From Caldilineaceae bacterium (GTDB lineage Bacteria > Chloroflexota > Anaerolineae > Caldilineales > Caldilineaceae): 64,000 nucleotides of DNA. Position numbers and translations under genes: made by a program. The notes beneath the pieces are model-generated. The model was not told where the DNA came from and searched no databases. It was given only the letters and a program-made list of their open reading frames with translations. The stretch spans positions 124,001-188,000 of the forward strand of contig JALHQH010000001.1 of NCBI GenBank assembly GCA_022842065.1, written 5' to 3'. Of this stretch, positions 9,659 to 17,002 are shown piece by piece; the first letter of the stretch is position 1; the number at the start of each line of letters is the position of its first letter.

Positions 9659-10592
9659 ATGACGCTTGAAATTACCTATCTGGTCTCGAACTATAACAAG
9701 GCACCTTATAGATAACACAACTAAACGTGGCACAATTGTGTACTGTGCATCCCCTGATGCACAGACCGCTTTGTGTCAACTCTATTTGTTTTGTCTATTA
9801 TATCGCCGATTGTCTTGCCTCGCTCCACGCGCAAAGTTGCCCGCACTGGCGCTGTTTGATCTGCGACGACAAGAGCACAGATGACTCTATCGTGCGCATT
9901 CAGCCGTGGCTGAGTGACAAAATTCAACTACTGCATAATGACCAGAATCACGGTGTCATCTATACACTGGATCGCTTGATTCGGGCCGCCTCGACTGATA
10001 TTGTGGGTGTGCTTGATGCTGATGATGCGCTTTACCCGGAAGCCACCGCACAGATCTTGGATGCCTATCGCCGGCACCCGACCGTTGGCTTTATCTATTC
10101 CAATTTCACTCGCTATAGCGCCGACCTGTCAACTTCTCTAGGCGCAGGGTTCGGGCGTTCGCTGCCGCCGGGGGGAACCAGCCTCAAGTGGGATTGTGTC
10201 AGCGCCATCCGCACCTTTCGCGTGGCCGTTTATCAGCGTACCGCCGGGATCACCGCGGCCCCACGCTATGCCGAAGATCGCGACTTAGTTTACAAAATGG
10301 AGGAAGTACCCCCCTGCTCTGTATCGAACAGGAACTCTACAAATACCGGATCCTACCCGATTCGCAGAGTCATGCCCCGGAGACGCAGAAAATTGCAGTG
10401 CAGAGTCATCGTCAAGCCGATCTGAACGCGTTAGACCGGCGCAAAATTGGGCGCATGCAACGCTGGGGTTACCAGCTTTACATTACAAACTACTATTGGA
10501 AAGCGCAAAATCACGCACCGGGCGCGAAATGGCTGGCGAACTTTTGTTGGCGATATACACAGCGATTAATCCGTGTGCTGGGGTGCCGGTGA
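9659..10592 (+). pseudogene. Family 2 glycosyltransferase remnant (GT3) disrupted by an insertion
   Basis: ATG 9659 gives MTLEITYLVSNYNKAPY, then the frame is cut by a 92-bp insertion (9710-9801). It resumes as IADCLASLHAQ...LICDDKSTDDS...VGVLDADDALYP. A second break lies at a CCCCCC run near 10310: the frame of MEEV must change by one base to read PLLCIEQELYKYRILP. The C-terminus ends at TGA 10590-10592 (stop after LGCR). Motifs DDKSTDD and DADD are intact, so decay looks recent. Confidence 0.85.
9710..9801. mobile_element. Small MITE-like insertion in GT3 with TTAT target duplication
   Basis: TTAT at 9706-9709 is repeated at 9798-9801. Removing 9710-9801 restores the codons for NKAPY-IADCL exactly. 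The ends AGATAACACAAC and GTTTTGTCTA are imperfect inverted repeats. Inside is a 9-bp hairpin CTGTGCATC/GATGCACAG with loop CCCT. The segment GTGTACTGTGCATCCCC resembles the left halves of the elements at 3798 and 7634. Confidence 0.85.
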
Positions 10593-10901
10593 AGATAGCG
10601 GTCGGCGGGGTGCCCGCTGGGCCCGGTGCGTAAATCCGATTGCACTAGATTCAGCCGATATTCACATGATACACCACTGTAATCTATTTTTCTCCGCAGG
10701 TCTACGCTAATTGACGTAAACCTGACGCTTTTTTGACGCTGGTTAGGACGATTCAGGTGCGTTGTCGTGCTATATTATACAGGCTAACACGCCAATATCC
10801 TTTGTCTAAGGCAGTTAAGCATAACCTATGCCATCGGGTGTGACGAGTTGCGGCAAAAGACACCTCCTTACCAAGACTTTGCACCAGCGAGCGAACAATT
10901 G
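10593..10901. other. Intergenic region upstream of SARP3
   Basis: Holds the SARP-type promoter at 10724-10776 and a leader of about 120 nt before the preferred SARP3 ATG. No other gene seen. Confidence 0.6.
10724..10776 (+). promoter_or_regulatory. SARP-type promoter site 2, upstream of SARP3
   Basis: AGGACG (10745-10750), 5 bp, GGTGCG (10756-10761), 9 bp, TATATT (10771-10776). Further TGACG units occur upstream at 11-bp steps (TGACGTAAACC, TGACGCTTTTT, TGACGCTGGTT). The block from 10724 is nearly identical to that at 7562-7599. It suggests auto- or cross-regulation of SARP3 by a SARP. Confidence 0.65.
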
Positions 10902-12932
10902 ATGTTAACAGTCAGATTATTAGGAACGCCTTCATTTCAGGTGCAAAATCAAGTGCTTTCGCACTTGATCACTGGTCGCGCCGCGGCTTTGTTAACCTAT
11001 TTGATCATCACGCGTCAACCACAGCCGCGCTCGCAGCTGGCGGATCTCTTGTGGGCGGATGTGCCAGAACAACAGGCGAAAACCAATCTACGCTACCGGC
11101 TGAGCGATTTACGCAAGGTGGTGGGTGATTATGTGATCGCAAACAATGAAACCGTCACATTCAACGACGAACTGCCCCATTGGGTGGATGTAACGGCATT
11201 TACTGCCTATATGACCGCCGTAGCCGGGGCAACGGTCGCAAGCCCAACCGCACCCACCGTCGAACCCGGTCTCCTACAAGAGCTGCTTAACCTCTATACA
11301 GGAGAGTTCTTATCCAGCTTTCAACTCGAAGATGCCCCTATTTTTGATTCATGGATGCAGACCCAACGCCACTACTTGCATGACCTGCGCGTCAAAGGCC
11401 TGCAATTGCGCGCGCAGCAACACCTGATGCAGGGCGACTATGTTGCGGGGTTGGCGCTTAACCAAGATTTGCTCACACTGGAACCCTGGCGTGAAGAGGT
11501 GCACCGACAACGCATGCTGCTCTTCGTCCTTAGTGGTCAACGCAACGCAGCGCTCCAACAATACACGCGCTGTTGCCAAATCCTTGCCAAAGAATTGGAT
11601 GTGCCACCCATGCCAGAAACAACTAAACTTTACGAAGAGATCAAATCAGGGCAATGGTTTGCCAGCTACCAGAAAAATAGTCACGGGGCAAATGGCCAGG
11701 GAGTAAATGGTTATCACTTGCCTGCCGCGATCACTGCCTTTCCAACCGTAATGCCGGCTTATCAGCAAAACGGGACGCCAACGCTGATCGCCCCCCAGCC
11801 GGCCACGACAACCGCGGCAACGACAACCGCGGCAACGACAACCGCGGCAACAACAACACTGCCTGCGCCGACAGCGACGGTACGCGGCTTTGATCTAGGG
11901 GCCATGCCGGATGCCGCCCATTTTTATGGGCGGCAAGCCGAATTAGCGGCGCTGCATAGTTGGGTTGGGCAGGAGCACAGCCAGTTGATCGCCCTATTGG
12001 GACTAAAGGGGCAAGGAAAAACAGCGCTAGCCGCCGCTTTCGTACATGATGTGATCGAGGAGGAACAAAATCCTCGGCATGGCTTCACCCAGGTGATCTG
12101 GCGTTCCTTGGATGCAGTACCCTCTTGTATAGAACTCTTGCAGGATTGGCTGCGACAGCTCGAAACAGGCCAGGTGGAGGCGTTGCCGGCTTCTTTTGAC
12201 CAACTTGTGACCCGCCTTTTTGCCATCTTACAGGCCCGCCGTTGCCTGCTGGTCTTGGATGGCATCGAAGCGATTCTGGCGCGTTCGGCGGCAGACGACA
12301 AAAGCCCCGAAACGTATCACCCTGGTTGCGAAGCCTATGCAACGCTCTTGCGCTTGTTTTTTCAACGCCGTCATCGTAGTTGTTTGCTGCTAACCAGCCA
12401 CATCCGGCTCAGTGTTCTCACCCAATTGGATGAACGCAATGGCGCGTTCCGTTGCCTGGAAGTCGGCGGGCTAAGCGCGGTCGAGGGGGCCAAATTTCTC
12501 GCCGCACATGGCATTACTGGTGCGCCAGCCATCCACCAGCAACTGCATCACTGCTATGCCGGCAGCCCGTATTTACTGGCCCGTACCGCCAATCTGATCC
12601 ATGAACTTTTTGACGGTGATGGTGCCACATTTTTGCAAGAAGGGCTTTACTTTTTGGGCGACATTGGTGCCACACTGTGGCAATTATGGCACCAGCTATC
12701 GCCATTGGAACAGCAGTTGCTGCAACGATTAGCGCGGGCTGAACAGCCGCTTTCGCGCCAGGGCCTCTGGCTGACCTTGCTGCCACCACCTGCCAAAGGC
12801 GATTACTATCACGCCTTGCAACACTTACAGCGTACTTTTCTCATTCAGCAAACAGAGATCCAGATAAAACTTTCAGAACTCTTCGCGGCGTATCTCATCG
12901 AACAAGCCCAACCAGACGAAGCCACCGCGTGA
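10902..12932 (+). CDS. SARP3: BTAD regulator with ATPase domain
   Basis: 676 residues from ATG 10902 (MLTVRLLGTPSFQ). A TTG at 10848 would add 18 residues, but the domain starts best at the ATG. Winged helix about 1-95, BTAD about 100-255. A low-complexity linker with a threefold 15-bp tandem repeat (11805-11849, coding TTAAT units) leads to an AAA/NB-ARC-like ATPase with Walker A GLKGQGKTAL near 366 and Walker B CLLVLDGIE near 447. It lacks the long TPR half of SARP1/2. It is transcribed toward the biosynthetic genes and has its own direct-repeat promoter, so it is the best candidate pathway-specific activator. Confidence 0.85.
   Translation: MLTVRLLGTPSFQVQNQVLSHLITGRAAALLTYLIITRQPQPRSQLADLLWADVPEQQAKTNLRYRLSDLRKVVGDYVIANNETVTFNDELPHWVDVTAFTAYMTAVAGATVASPTAPTVEPGLLQELLNLYTGEFLSSFQLEDAPIFDSWMQTQRHYLHDLRVKGLQLRAQQHLMQGDYVAGLALNQDLLTLEPWREEVHRQRMLLFVLSGQRNAALQQYTRCCQILAKELDVPPMPETTKLYEEIKSGQWFASYQKNSHGANGQGVNGYHLPAAITAFPTVMPAYQQNGTPTLIAPQPATTTAATTTAATTTAATTTLPAPTATVRGFDLGAMPDAAHFYGRQAELAALHSWVGQEHSQLIALLGLKGQGKTALAAAFVHDVIEEEQNPRHGFTQVIWRSLDAVPSCIELLQDWLRQLETGQVEALPASFDQLVTRLFAILQARRCLLVLDGIEAILARSAADDKSPETYHPGCEAYATLLRLFFQRRHRSCLLLTSHIRLSVLTQLDERNGAFRCLEVGGLSAVEGAKFLAAHGITGAPAIHQQLHHCYAGSPYLLARTANLIHELFDGDGATFLQEGLYFLGDIGATLWQLWHQLSPLEQQLLQRLARAEQPLSRQGLWLTLLPPPAKGDYYHALQHLQRTFLIQQTEIQIKLSELFAAYLIEQAQPDEATA
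11805..11849 (+). repeat. Three perfect copies of a 15-bp tandem repeat in the SARP3 linker
   Basis: The unit ACGACAACCGCGGCA is repeated at 11805, 11820 and 11835, then decays. In frame it encodes a Thr/Ala linker between BTAD and ATPase, so copy number can vary without loss of frame. Confidence 0.85.
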
Positions 12933-13026
12933 TACGTTAACCTCATTTTTTGCTAGGCGCGCTGCATCTAGCGTATGCCCTTGTGCGCGCTGGCGTAACT
13001 TGCATTCCACGAATATCTGCTTTCTC

Positions 13027-13111
13027 CTAAAGTGCGGTTGTTTTGCAAATGGTCGCTTTATCTTGCCCTACCAGAGAACCAACTACCGTTTTCAAAACAA
13101 CCGCACTTTAG
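13027..13111. repeat. 85-bp MITE-like element with 19-bp perfect terminal inverted repeats
   Basis: CTAAAGTGCGGTTGTTTTG at 13027-13045 is perfectly inverted at 13093-13111. The 47-bp centre is non-coding. Different family from the other palindromes in the window. Confidence 0.8.
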
Positions 13112-13135
13112 CCTTTGACTTGGCAAGATCGCTAT

Positions 13136-13178
13136 CCCACGTTGATCCCACGTTAATGCCACGCCCCTTTGGTAGAAT
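13136..13178 (+). promoter_or_regulatory. SARP-type promoter site 3 (triple direct repeat)
   Basis: CCCACG (13136), CCCACG (13147), GCCACG (13158): three hexamers with exact 11-bp period. After the last, 9 bp, then TAGAAT (13173-13178) as -10. It drives the region with the P-ATPase fragment and possibly on toward the first peptide gene. Confidence 0.75.
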
Positions 13179-13322
13179 CCTCGCCAGAGCTGACCCGGTG
13201 TCCAGCTCGACTACCCACAAAGCTAGTCGTAGCTGCAAAGGGGCAGTACGACAATATTTTGTTCTCCTAACGATTAAGGGGTTGGCGCGCTAGGTTTCTG
13301 GCTCTATCATGGGGGGCGGAGT

Positions 13323-13628
13323 TTGTTGGCAGCGCAAGGCCAAGTGGAGCAGCTGCCCACCACATTGATACCCACCACCGCGCAAAGATGGAAAGATGGC
13401 ACCGCGCACACTGTTGCGCGCACCACACTTCAGCCTGGCGATCAAGTGCTGCTACAAAGCGGCGAGATGGTGCCGGTGGATGGCTTGATTATTGACGGGG
13501 TTGGCTGGGTGCGCCCAGCAGCGTTGCCCACCACCGCCAGTTTGCACAAAGGCGTGGGTGATCAGGTGGCTGCCACCGACATTGTGTTGGTGGGGCGGCT
13601 TTGTGTGCGGGTGCTGCCGATGGCATGA
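13323..13628 (+). pseudogene. P-type ATPase actuator-domain fragment
   Basis: About 100 residues that align with the actuator domain of the P-type ATPases at 18995 and 38285: LQPGDQVLLQSGEMVPVDG matches their GDxLVVxAGQxxxxDGV region. The TGES dephosphorylation loop is replaced by RPAALPTT. No ATG start, no membrane segments, no phosphorylation domain. A decayed remnant, though its promoter (13136-13178) looks intact. Confidence 0.7.
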
Positions 13629-13930
13629 TAGCAGGTTGACAATGGTTGCGGAAAAACCGATGAAGATCGGCAAGCTTTCTATAATTTAATAATGCTTTCG
13701 TCACGCTTTCGTTACGATGCTACTCTTGACAAATTCAACAAACAGCTTACAATATTTTACTCAGTTAATATGTTATTTAACAAATAAAAATACTAGCTTA
13801 ACAATCATCGGTAAAATATACAAATATTGGCAGATCACCTTGCGCCTTACATTCGTCGGTTACGCGGACAACCGCGGTCGAACAATCTAATTGTCAATAA
13901 AAATTTAGCAACTGAAAAGGACAAAACCAG
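13629..13930. other. AT-rich leader of the first peptide gene
   Basis: 302 bp. Holds two 11-bp direct repeats (13695-13716), a consensus-like sigma-70 promoter (13726-13753) and a long AT-rich untranslated leader of roughly 170 nt before the ATG at 13931. No gene seen. Confidence 0.6.
13695..13753 (+). promoter_or_regulatory. Promoter of the first peptide gene with 11-bp direct repeat
   Basis: CTTTCGTCACG and CTTTCGTTACG lie head to tail (13695-13716), then TTGACA (13726-13731), 16 bp, TACAAT (13748-13753). The repeat abuts the -35 here, unlike the sites with a 9-bp gap to -10, so it is a different arrangement or a different activator. Confidence 0.6.
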
Positions 13931-14146
13931 ATGAACAAGCAAAACCAACGCAACCACACCAACCGTGATGAACGTGCCACCAATGTTGTTGGTGGCCTAC
14001 CTGTGCGGACCAACCTCCGCGCCGGCTTGGCCTGGGATGACCTGGATGACCAGGCCGCCGCGTTGTGGGGCAAGCTGACCAGTGCTGTCTCCGGCGCGAT
14101 GAACAGTGTTACCGATAGTGCAACGAGCACAACGGCATCGAGCTAG
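13931..14146 (+). CDS. Short peptide A, putative RiPP-like precursor
   Basis: 71 residues, ATG 13931, with AAGGA upstream. A polar N-terminus (1-20) is followed by GGLPVRTNLRAG and an acidic amphipathic stretch LAWDDLDDQAAALWGKL, then a Ser/Thr/Ala tail. The block from the double glycine (residues 21-54) is 33 of 34 identical to peptide B at 49825, while 15 of those codons differ only synonymously. This shows selection on the peptide. No Cys. The GG would suit cleavage by the C39 peptidase exporter at 51433, but the leader is short and lacks the usual Glu/hydrophobic pattern. The function of this peptide family is not known to me. Confidence 0.8.
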   Translation: MNKQNQRNHTNRDERATNVVGGLPVRTNLRAGLAWDDLDDQAAALWGKLTSAVSGAMNSVTDSATSTTASS

Positions 14147-14167
14147 TTACGCTTCGCACAGCACCAC

Positions 14168-14222
14168 CGCGCGAACATGCTGCTGATCACCTTGCTTTGG
14201 TGGCGAGCAGTATGTCCGCGCG
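14168..14222 (+). terminator. Stable hairpin just after peptide A
   Basis: CGCGCGAACATGCTGCT (14168-14184) pairs with 14206-14222 at 15 of 17 positions. Only 21 nt after the peptide A stop. No T-run follows, so it may stabilise the peptide mRNA or attenuate read-through rather than end transcription. Confidence 0.55.
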
Positions 14223-14260
14223 ATCAGTTGCTTGATATCCAAAATATTCCATGTGCGAGA

Positions 14261-14923
14261 ATGTTTGATATGTTAAATTTGTCCATCGCGAATGGGAATG
14301 GCATTGCATCCACCAGCCGGAATGGGCTCGGCAACGGTACCTTTGACCCTTTTGCCGATCTACTCTCGGCACAGGCCGCACGGCCGGCCCAGTTGGCGAT
14401 CGTGAACTTGCGCACGCTGACCCCTTTTCAGCGCGCCTTAGTCAGCATTGATGGCACGGTCACCAAGTTTATCGAAGCTTACACGCTGGAGCCGGTGGAA
14501 AGCATCCTCTTACAGCAACAAACGCAACGCTTGCCGACCGATCATCCTTGGTTGGCCCTGGCCGCGCCCAGCGAAGTGGTGGCCCGCCAGGTGCTATTGC
14601 GTGGGCGCTACAGTGCCACCGTCTATGCCTATGCCGTTTCGCTGCTTGCCCCGACACGCCTGCCGCCGCAGCTCTTGGGCGATCTGGAAAAAGAGCCGGC
14701 CGGCATCGGGCGCGTGTTGCTCAACAGTCAGATCGAAAATCGTCGCGAGATCCTTTGGTATGGGCGGGAAACGATTGCCGATTTGCCCCCAGAGATTGCA
14801 CGTTACACCGGATATGAATTTATCAGCCGCACCTACCGTATCCTGGCCGGCGGTCAACCACTGATGTTGATCAATGAGAAATTTCCTACGCATGTCGCAG
14901 ATCGTATTCCCCCCACTGCTTGA
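14261..14923 (+). CDS. Chorismate pyruvate-lyase-like protein (UbiC/DUF98 type)
   Basis: 220 residues from ATG 14261 (MFDMLNL; ATG 14270 is an alternative). It shows the family pattern: LTPFQRALVSIDGTVTKFIE, then VVARQVLLRG, a central YAVSLL..TRLP region, a G-IGR-LL stretch, ENRREILWYG, and a C-terminal SRTYRILAGGQPLMLINEKF. Family members convert chorismate to 4-hydroxybenzoate and pyruvate; the conserved Arg and C-terminal Glu are present. It lies directly ahead of an AMP ligase and an ACP, which fits supply of a 4-hydroxybenzoate building block. A quinone role is less likely in this context. Family call is from pattern memory. Confidence 0.75.
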   Translation: MFDMLNLSIANGNGIASTSRNGLGNGTFDPFADLLSAQAARPAQLAIVNLRTLTPFQRALVSIDGTVTKFIEAYTLEPVESILLQQQTQRLPTDHPWLALAAPSEVVARQVLLRGRYSATVYAYAVSLLAPTRLPPQLLGDLEKEPAGIGRVLLNSQIENRREILWYGRETIADLPPEIARYTGYEFISRTYRILAGGQPLMLINEKFPTHVADRIPPTA

Positions 14924-14985
14924 AGCAGCCTCGTTTTGTACAGAAGCAGATCATTGAGCTTGACTGCCTATCCGACCAGGGGCAT

Positions 14986-15028
14986 CCCACGTTCACGCCA
15001 CGTTCACGCCACGCTGGTTTAATACACT
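14986..15028 (+). promoter_or_regulatory. SARP-type promoter site 4 (triple direct repeat), ligase operon
   Basis: CCCACG (14986), GCCACG (14997), GCCACG (15008), exact 11-bp period, then 9 bp and TACACT (15023-15028). It lies about 105 bp before the ligase ATG at 15133 and would drive the main biosynthetic operon. The open frame that runs through it upstream of 15133 is not the true N-terminus. Confidence 0.8.
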
Positions 15029-15132
15029 GGTGTTGTGCATCACAATTAGGCGACACCGCTGTAAAAGGCTGCGCAGCTTTATGCGCGCAGCACAAAAACC
15101 AGCCAAGAGGAAGTAAGTTTGCGAGGAAGCTG

Positions 15133-16596
15133 ATGTCATTCGCAACCCAGCTGGGCGCAATCACTCGCGTCGATAAAAACCAACAGAATAGCCTGACCGA
15201 TGGGCAATTTACGGTGACTTATAATGCCTTGCCGGGGTTGCTGGCGACGTTTGCTGACTATTTTGCCCAGCATGGCATCGCGCCCACTACTTGTCTGGCC
15301 GTCGAATGTCCCAACTCGGTGCCTGGTGCGCTGACGTTGTTATACCTGTTGCAGCAGGGGATCAACTTTGTCTTGTTGCCGCCCTCGGAACAGGGGACAC
15401 AGCCATCTGAATGGAAACCGATCCCCCATTTCTGCCACTATCGGCTGGTCGTCAAACGGGCACCGGCGCAGGTCGGTACCGATTGGGGAGAGCAGGCTGA
15501 AAAATTTTTGTTAATTGAAGCCAATCCGGCCTATCAGCCACCCGTAGATGCAGCCTTGCAAACGCCGGGCCACCTTTTCTTGCGCACATCGGGCAGCATG
15601 GGGGCGTCCAAGTTGGTGGTCCATACCCACCAGACTTTATTGGACAATGCCGAGGGTTGTGTAGCGCAGTATCAATATACCAATGCTGATCGGTTGACCC
15701 TGCCCGTACCAATTGCGCACATGTATGGCCTTGGGGTTGGTTTTTTGCCCGCAATTCTGGCCGGTGCGGCCATTGATCTGCAAGATCAGAGCAACCTCTT
15801 CCGCTATCTGGCTCATGAAAAGCGCTTCCACCCGACCGTGACTTGTGTCACCCCCATGTTGGCCGGTATTTTGCTAAAGGGCTTCAAGACGCCGCGCCGC
15901 TATCGGCTGGCGATCACAGCGACCCAGCGGATCAACGAAGCGACCTTTCGTGCCTTTGATGCGGCGATTGGTGGCACTTTTGTCAACCAATATGGCAGCT
16001 CGGAAATGGGTGCGATTGCCGTCTGCGCCCCCGGCGACGAGCTGGCGGACAAAGCAACAACGATTGGTCGACCATTCCCCGGTGTCCAATTAAAAGTCGA
16101 TGATACACTCTTCGGTGATGGCGACGCGCCGACAGCCCATGGGATGGGTGAGCTCTACTGCCAACACTCGGCGAGTTTTATTGGGTATGTGGATGAAAGC
16201 GGGCAGTGGCTACACCGCCAGAGCGCCACTGATTGGTATCGCACCGGTGACTTGGCCAGGTGTTTGCCGAATGGTTATTTCCAGATCACCGGTCGCGCCG
16301 GCAACAGTATGAATCGCCGCGGCTACCTGGTCCACTTTGCCGACATCGAGCGGCAGATGGAGCAGATTGCTGGGGTTGAGCACGTCGTCGTGGTCGGCAA
16401 GGGCGACGCCGAACAGCTTACGGCTTTCTGTGTGCTCGACAACCAAGCGTTGCTGAACGATGCGCAAATTCGCCAACAGTGTTTTGCGCACTTACCTAAT
16501 TATGCCATTCCCGATGCGGTGTTGTTGCTCGATGCCTTGCCGCTGTTGCCCAGCGGCAAAGTGGATCGCCAGCGGTTGACGGCGCTGGCCGGTTAG
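15133..16596 (+). CDS. AMP-forming aryl/acyl ligase (ANL superfamily)
   Basis: 487 residues from ATG 15133, preceded by GAGGAAG. An open frame extends to a TTG at 14920 but that stretch crosses a promoter and is not ligase-like. Core motifs: P-loop RTSGSMGASKLVVHTH (about 152), NQYGSSEMG for A5, YRTGDLA, and GRAGNSMNRRGYLV, ending LPSGKVDRQRL with the catalytic Lys. It would adenylate a carboxylic acid and transfer it to the phosphopantetheine of the ACP encoded 130 bp downstream. With the chorismate-lyase-like gene upstream, 4-hydroxybenzoate is the likely substrate (inference). No fused carrier domain. Confidence 0.85.
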   Translation: MSFATQLGAITRVDKNQQNSLTDGQFTVTYNALPGLLATFADYFAQHGIAPTTCLAVECPNSVPGALTLLYLLQQGINFVLLPPSEQGTQPSEWKPIPHFCHYRLVVKRAPAQVGTDWGEQAEKFLLIEANPAYQPPVDAALQTPGHLFLRTSGSMGASKLVVHTHQTLLDNAEGCVAQYQYTNADRLTLPVPIAHMYGLGVGFLPAILAGAAIDLQDQSNLFRYLAHEKRFHPTVTCVTPMLAGILLKGFKTPRRYRLAITATQRINEATFRAFDAAIGGTFVNQYGSSEMGAIAVCAPGDELADKATTIGRPFPGVQLKVDDTLFGDGDAPTAHGMGELYCQHSASFIGYVDESGQWLHRQSATDWYRTGDLARCLPNGYFQITGRAGNSMNRRGYLVHFADIERQMEQIAGVEHVVVVGKGDAEQLTAFCVLDNQALLNDAQIRQQCFAHLPNYAIPDAVLLLDALPLLPSGKVDRQRLTALAG

Positions 16597-16608
16597 CAAT
16601 TAACAAAG

Positions 16609-16700
16609 CAACCCCCTCCTAACCTCCCCCAAACGAGGGGAGGGACTGAGTCGCCGTCAACCGTTCCCTCCCTTCGCAGGGGAGGGTTAGGGCGGGGTTG
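16609..16700. repeat. GC-rich palindromic repeat
   Basis: CAACCCCCTCCTAACCTCCC at the left end is largely inverted as GGGAGGGTTAGGGCGGGGTTG at the right end, with an inner inverted copy (CGAGGGGAGGGA / TCCCTCCCTTCG). A REP-like extragenic element between the ligase and the ACP. Confidence 0.75.
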
Positions 16701-16726
16701 TTACTTTTTTCAGAAAGGAACGCTGC

Positions 16727-16990
16727 ATGGAAACTATCATTAAGCAACTCAAAACGATTATTGCTGAGCAACTTGACGCGAATATCAAGCGCGCCGAGAT
16801 TACGCCTGAGATATCGCTATTAGAAGATGGGCTGGGCTTAGATTCGATCATGCTGGTGGAATTGGTTTCGCTGGTGGAAGAAAACTTTGGCTTTCAGTTT
16901 GAAGAAGACGAATTAGATCTAAAAATCTTTACCAACATTCAGACGCTGGCCACCTTTGTGGCAACGAAACAGCCGTTACAAGTAGCATAA
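16727..16990 (+). CDS. Free-standing acyl/aryl carrier protein
   Basis: 87 residues, ATG 16727 with AAAGGA upstream. A single four-helix carrier domain with phosphopantetheine-attachment Ser in GLGLDSIMLVEL (Ser about 43). Acidic helix III (EEDELDLKIF) is typical of ACPs that dock basic partner enzymes. Sandwiched between an AMP ligase and a radical SAM enzyme, it most likely carries the acid activated by the ligase while it is modified. Needs a phosphopantetheinyl transferase, which I do not see in the window. Confidence 0.92.
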   Translation: METIIKQLKTIIAEQLDANIKRAEITPEISLLEDGLGLDSIMLVELVSLVEENFGFQFEEDELDLKIFTNIQTLATFVATKQPLQVA

Positions 16991-17002
16991 GGAGCCTGCG
17001 CC

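Larger units (their letters stand above)
12933..13322. other. Intergenic region between SARP3 and the P-ATPase fragment
   Basis: 390 bp with the 85-bp inverted-repeat element (13027-13111) and a SARP-type promoter (13136-13178). A short open frame here has no codable look, and I do not call a gene. Confidence 0.6.

Noticed and set aside
11805..11849. CRISPR-like direct repeats
   Set aside because: Units are 15 bp without spacers and in frame with SARP3, so a simple tandem repeat.
13000..13293. 97-codon open frame between SARP3 and the P-ATPase fragment
   Set aside because: It runs through the 19-bp TIR element and the SARP-type promoter and shows no domain.
14920..15132. N-terminal extension of the AMP ligase up to a TTG at 14920
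   Set aside because: It overlaps the direct-repeat promoter at 14986-15028, its amino-acid composition is unlike the ligase, and ATG 15133 has a good ribosome-binding site.
16609..16700. Rho-independent terminator between ligase and ACP
   Set aside because: Long GC-rich double palindrome of REP type, within a gene run that appears co-transcribed; the T-run after it is not adjacent to the stem.
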